Shown here: positions 61,594 through 64,000 of the stretch, in pieces
How the letters are laid out: every line of letters begins with the position of its first letter
How positions within the stretch are numbered: position 1 is the first letter of the stretch
From: CAYFPS01 sp964345075
GTDB taxonomy: Bacteria; CAIWAD01
Assembly (NCBI GenBank): GCA_964345075.1
Contig: CAYFPS010000001.1
Location: forward strand, 248,001 to 312,000
Direction: 5' to 3'
DNA length: 64,000 nucleotides
Notes under the pieces: generated by a model
Seen by the model: only the letters and a program-made list of their open reading frames with translations
The model's database searches: none
Told to the model about the DNA's origin: nothing
Made by a program: the position numbers and the translations under genes

Positions 61594-63414
61594 ATGAGCA
61601 CACTTCTTCGCCTGCTGACTCTTCTCGTGTTGACCCTTTCAGCCAGCGCTGCGCCCGGATCGGCGCAGACCGGCTTTGACCCAGAGCGCGACATTCGCGT
61701 GGAGGCCTTTCTCTCTCACGACGCGGTGGCTCCGGGCTCCAGCCCTGAAGTATTGATCGTGTATCACGTGCCCGAGAGTTATCACATCACGGACAAGAGC
61801 TATGGCATGTTCTATGCCGAGGCGGACACGACCGAGCGTCTGCGCCTGGATCGTATCACGCTGCCCAAGGGAATTCCCTATCACGAAGAAGAAATCTACC
61901 GCGGCGATGTTCTGGTCAAGGGCACGCTGGCCGTTTCAGGCGAGGGTGCTGGCGCAGAAGATCTGACCATCTATGCCGGTTATCAGGTCTGCTCCGAGTT
62001 CGGTGATCTTACCTGCTACATGCCAGTGGACAAAGAGCTAACCCTGCCCGTGCGCTTTGTGGAGAAGGCTTCCGAGATGAAGCCGATCAACGCCGAATGG
62101 TTCGGCGCACCGGAAGCTGCAGCGGCGAGCTCTTCGGGTGAAGGGCTTGAGGGCAAGCTGCAGAATGCGCTGGAGGCCGGGAGCTGGGTGGCCTTCTTCA
62201 TTGTTTTTCTGGGCGGCATTCTTTCCAGCCTGACGCCCTGCGTCTATCCCGTGATACCCATTACCATCTCCTTTATTGGCGCGCGCTCCAAGGGCAAGTT
62301 CCACGGCTTCATCCAGAGCCTCTACTTCGTGATGGGCATGGCGCTGGTCTACAGCGGGCTGGGAATGGCTGCGGCGCTGGGCGGCGGGAGCTTCGGCGCG
62401 GTCGGGCAGTCGCCGGCCGTGCAGGCAATCATCGCCGTGATCTTCCTGGTCTTTGCGGCCTCCATGTTCGGGGCCTTCGAGATTCAGCTGCCCTCGTCAA
62501 TTTCAGCCAAGCTGCAGGAGGGCGACAAGTCCGGGCCGCTGGGCGCGATTGTCATGGGAGCGATCACGGGATTCATTGCCGCCCCCTGTGTCGGACCGAT
62601 CATTGCCGTCCTGCTGGTCTACATCGCAACCACCGGCAGTCTGGCGATGGGCTTCTTTCTGATGCTGGCCTACGCGCTGGGCATGGGTCTGCTCTTCCTG
62701 GTGATCGGAACCTTCGCCGGAGCCATGAACGCCCTGCCTGGTGCTGGTGGCTGGATGGACACGGTCAAGAAGTTCTTTGGCGTGGTGATGGTTGCCATGG
62801 CCGTCTACTTCCTGCGTGATACAATTCCTGGCAGCTGGATGCCCTGGATTGCCGGCGGTAGCCTGGTGATCTTCGCCGTCTTCTCGGGGGCCTTCTCTTC
62901 TTTAAGTGAGGAGAGCGAGTTTGCCGACAAGCTCTACAAGGCCATTGGCCTGATCGCCCTGATCATCGGCATGCGCTTCCTGCTCTTCGGCTTTGGCCCG
63001 ATGGTGGGGGCTGTTGCCGGCACGGCAGCCGAGGCCGTGTCCGCGCACCCGGAACTGGAGTGGCAAGTCTCCTCCCCCGATCAGGACCTGCACGAGGCCC
63101 TGCTTTCCGAGGCCCGCAGCTCCGGCCAGCCCGTGATCGTCGACTTCTGGGCAACCTGGTGCGCCCAGTGCCGAGAGCTGGATCACAAGACCTGGACCGA
63201 CCCCGCCGTATACGAAGAAGGCCAGCGCTTCACGCGCATCAAAATGGACATGACCAAATCGGACACGGACTGGGCCCTGGCGCAGAACGAGAACTTCAGC
63301 GTGGTCGGCATGCCCACCGTGATCTTCTACAATTCTTCCGGCCAGGAGCAGCGTCGCTTTGTCGGCTTTCAGGAGGCCGGAAAAGTGCTGGAGTGGATGA
63401 AGGCCGTCCGCTAG
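61594..63414 (+). CDS. dsbD: DsbD-type thiol:disulphide interchange protein
   Basis: A 606-residue DsbD with three parts: a signal peptide and N-terminal domain with Cys pair (YQVCSEFGDLTCYMP, near residues 130-145); a transmembrane domain with LTPCVYPVIPITISF and FIAAPCVGPIIAVLL, the two redox cysteines; and a C-terminal thioredoxin domain with VDFWATWCAQCRELD. It passes electrons from cytosolic thioredoxin to the periplasm. It lies ten bases after the response regulator, so may be in its operon. Octamers at 61760 and 62816. Confidence 0.94.
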   Translation: MSTLLRLLTLLVLTLSASAAPGSAQTGFDPERDIRVEAFLSHDAVAPGSSPEVLIVYHVPESYHITDKSYGMFYAEADTTERLRLDRITLPKGIPYHEEEIYRGDVLVKGTLAVSGEGAGAEDLTIYAGYQVCSEFGDLTCYMPVDKELTLPVRFVEKASEMKPINAEWFGAPEAAAASSSGEGLEGKLQNALEAGSWVAFFIVFLGGILSSLTPCVYPVIPITISFIGARSKGKFHGFIQSLYFVMGMALVYSGLGMAAALGGGSFGAVGQSPAVQAIIAVIFLVFAASMFGAFEIQLPSSISAKLQEGDKSGPLGAIVMGAITGFIAAPCVGPIIAVLLVYIATTGSLAMGFFLMLAYALGMGLLFLVIGTFAGAMNALPGAGGWMDTVKKFFGVVMVAMAVYFLRDTIPGSWMPWIAGGSLVIFAVFSGAFSSLSEESEFADKLYKAIGLIALIIGMRFLLFGFGPMVGAVAGTAAEAVSAHPELEWQVSSPDQDLHEALLSEARSSGQPVIVDFWATWCAQCRELDHKTWTDPAVYEEGQRFTRIKMDMTKSDTDWALAQNENFSVVGMPTVIFYNSSGQEQRRFVGFQEAGKVLEWMKAVR

Positions 63415-63439
63415 CGCGGATCGGGCGAGTCCGTTATCC

Positions 63440-64000
63440 ATGATCCGGCTAAGCGAAATCTTTTACTCCATTCAGGGCGAGGGCCCCTTTCAAGGGCTGC
63501 CCACGCTCTTTGTGCGCCTGACGGGCTGCGACTTGCGTTGTAGCTGGTGTGATACAAGCCATGCCTTTCATGGTGGTGAGTCCTATACCCTGCCCTCGCT
63601 GGTCGCGCAAATTCTGGAAAACGGCTGCAGGCGCATTTGTATTACAGGCGGAGAGCCCCTGCTTCAGGCAGAGTGTCCCGAGCTGATGCAGCAGCTGCTT
63701 GATGCGGGTTGTTCGGTCAGCCTGGAAACCGGCGGACACCGCGACCTGAGCCCTGTCCCCGTGGCCGTGACACAAGTCGTTGATGTCAAGTGTCCGGGAT
63801 CGGGCGAGGGCGGCAGTTTTCGCCTTTCCAACCTGGCGAGCATGAAAGCCGGTGACGCGCTCAAGTTCGTGGTGGCGTCGCCGGAAGACATCGACTGGCT
63901 CGAGGGCTTTCTGGACGACCAGCAGGTTCCACCGGGCGTCGAGCTCTTTGTATCACCGGTGCCGGGCCAGTTGGACGCCGCCCTGCTTGCCGAACGCATA
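63440..64000 (+). CDS. queE: 7-carboxy-7-deazaguanine synthase QueE (C-terminus beyond the window)
   Basis: The N-terminal 187 residues of a radical SAM enzyme. IFYSIQGEGPFQGLPTLFVRLTGCDLRCSWCD carries the cluster motif CxxxCxxC; ICITGGEPLLQ follows. This is QueE, which ring-contracts carboxy-tetrahydropterin to CDG on the queuosine path. ATG 63440 is 25 bases after dsbD. Octamers at 63549 (Cys-Asp-Thr, within the cluster motif) and 63949 (Val-Ser-Pro). The end is cut off by the window. Confidence 0.92.
   Translation, partial: MIRLSEIFYSIQGEGPFQGLPTLFVRLTGCDLRCSWCDTSHAFHGGESYTLPSLVAQILENGCRRICITGGEPLLQAECPELMQQLLDAGCSVSLETGGHRDLSPVPVAVTQVVDVKCPGSGEGGSFRLSNLASMKAGDALKFVVASPEDIDWLEGFLDDQQVPPGVELFVSPVPGQLDAALLAERI

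Overview
The window is about 64 kb of gene-dense bacterial chromosome around a replication-origin-type cluster. G+C is high (about 60% by eye, not computed). A large periplasmic-domain YidC, a DsbD, a secreted beta-barrel-like protein and a GyrB with a long insertion suggest a diderm (Gram-negative-type) cell. SelD is a selenoprotein, so the organism should decode UGA as selenocysteine. The phylum cannot be fixed from sequence alone. The mixture (GlmL-type ASKHA protein, GNAT-nitrilase fusion, bacterial XPB helicase, HDOD-GGDEF) fits an environmental lineage outside the usual model phyla, perhaps near the FCB group; that is inference.

Layout. 0-12.7 kb: a secreted protein and an XPB-type helicase with YjbQ on the minus strand. 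A plus-strand run follows: two small unknowns, an amidohydrolase with a histone-H1-like tail, GlmL, a HEPN/nucleotidyltransferase pair, EttA, a KOW-type protein and an outer-membrane-like protein. HU and selenoprotein SelD are on the minus strand. 12.75-22.5 kb: candidate oriC, then dnaA-dnaN-recF-DUF721-gyrB-gyrA. 22.5-27.3 kb: DUF3224, an alcohol dehydrogenase-like protein, GNAT-nitrilase, and a lone trpB behind a classical Trp attenuator (leader peptide with three Trp codons). 27.4-38.8 kb, minus strand: PpiC lipoprotein, mfd, rsmG, mnmG, mnmE, yidC, yidD, rnpA, rpmH, with two perfect parS palindromes in rsmG and mnmG. 38.9-49 kb: hrcA-grpE-dnaJ, a ComEA-like DNA receptor, two envelope proteins of unknown role (one PilM/PilN-like in outline), rsmD, HDOD-GGDEF and a GAF/PAS sensor. 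49-53.9 kb, minus strand: a tightly packed six-gene set from a PTS IIA protein to cysK. 54-64 kb: cutA, a MarR-like regulator, trxA, a PafB/PafC-like WYL pair, an intergenic repeat patch, a glutaryl-CoA dehydrogenase-like enzyme, a two-component system, dsbD and the start of queE.

Main discovery. One non-palindromic octamer, TGTATCAC (reverse GTGATACA), occurs 55 times exactly by my count, about once per 1.2 kb on both strands. About one copy would be expected at this base composition. Fifty-one copies lie inside genes, forcing codons that are otherwise rare here (Val-Ser as GTA-TCA, Gly-Asp-Thr, Val-Ile). The only four intergenic copies form two inverted pairs, in the dnaA-dnaN and gyrB-gyrA gaps. 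A sister form, TGTAACAC, adds 13 copies. Density, lack of strand polarity and inverted intergenic pairs match DNA uptake sequences of Neisseria and Haemophilus, and a ComEA-like gene lies in the window. I propose a previously unrecognised DNA-uptake-type motif; Chi, KOPS or a methylation target are less good fits.
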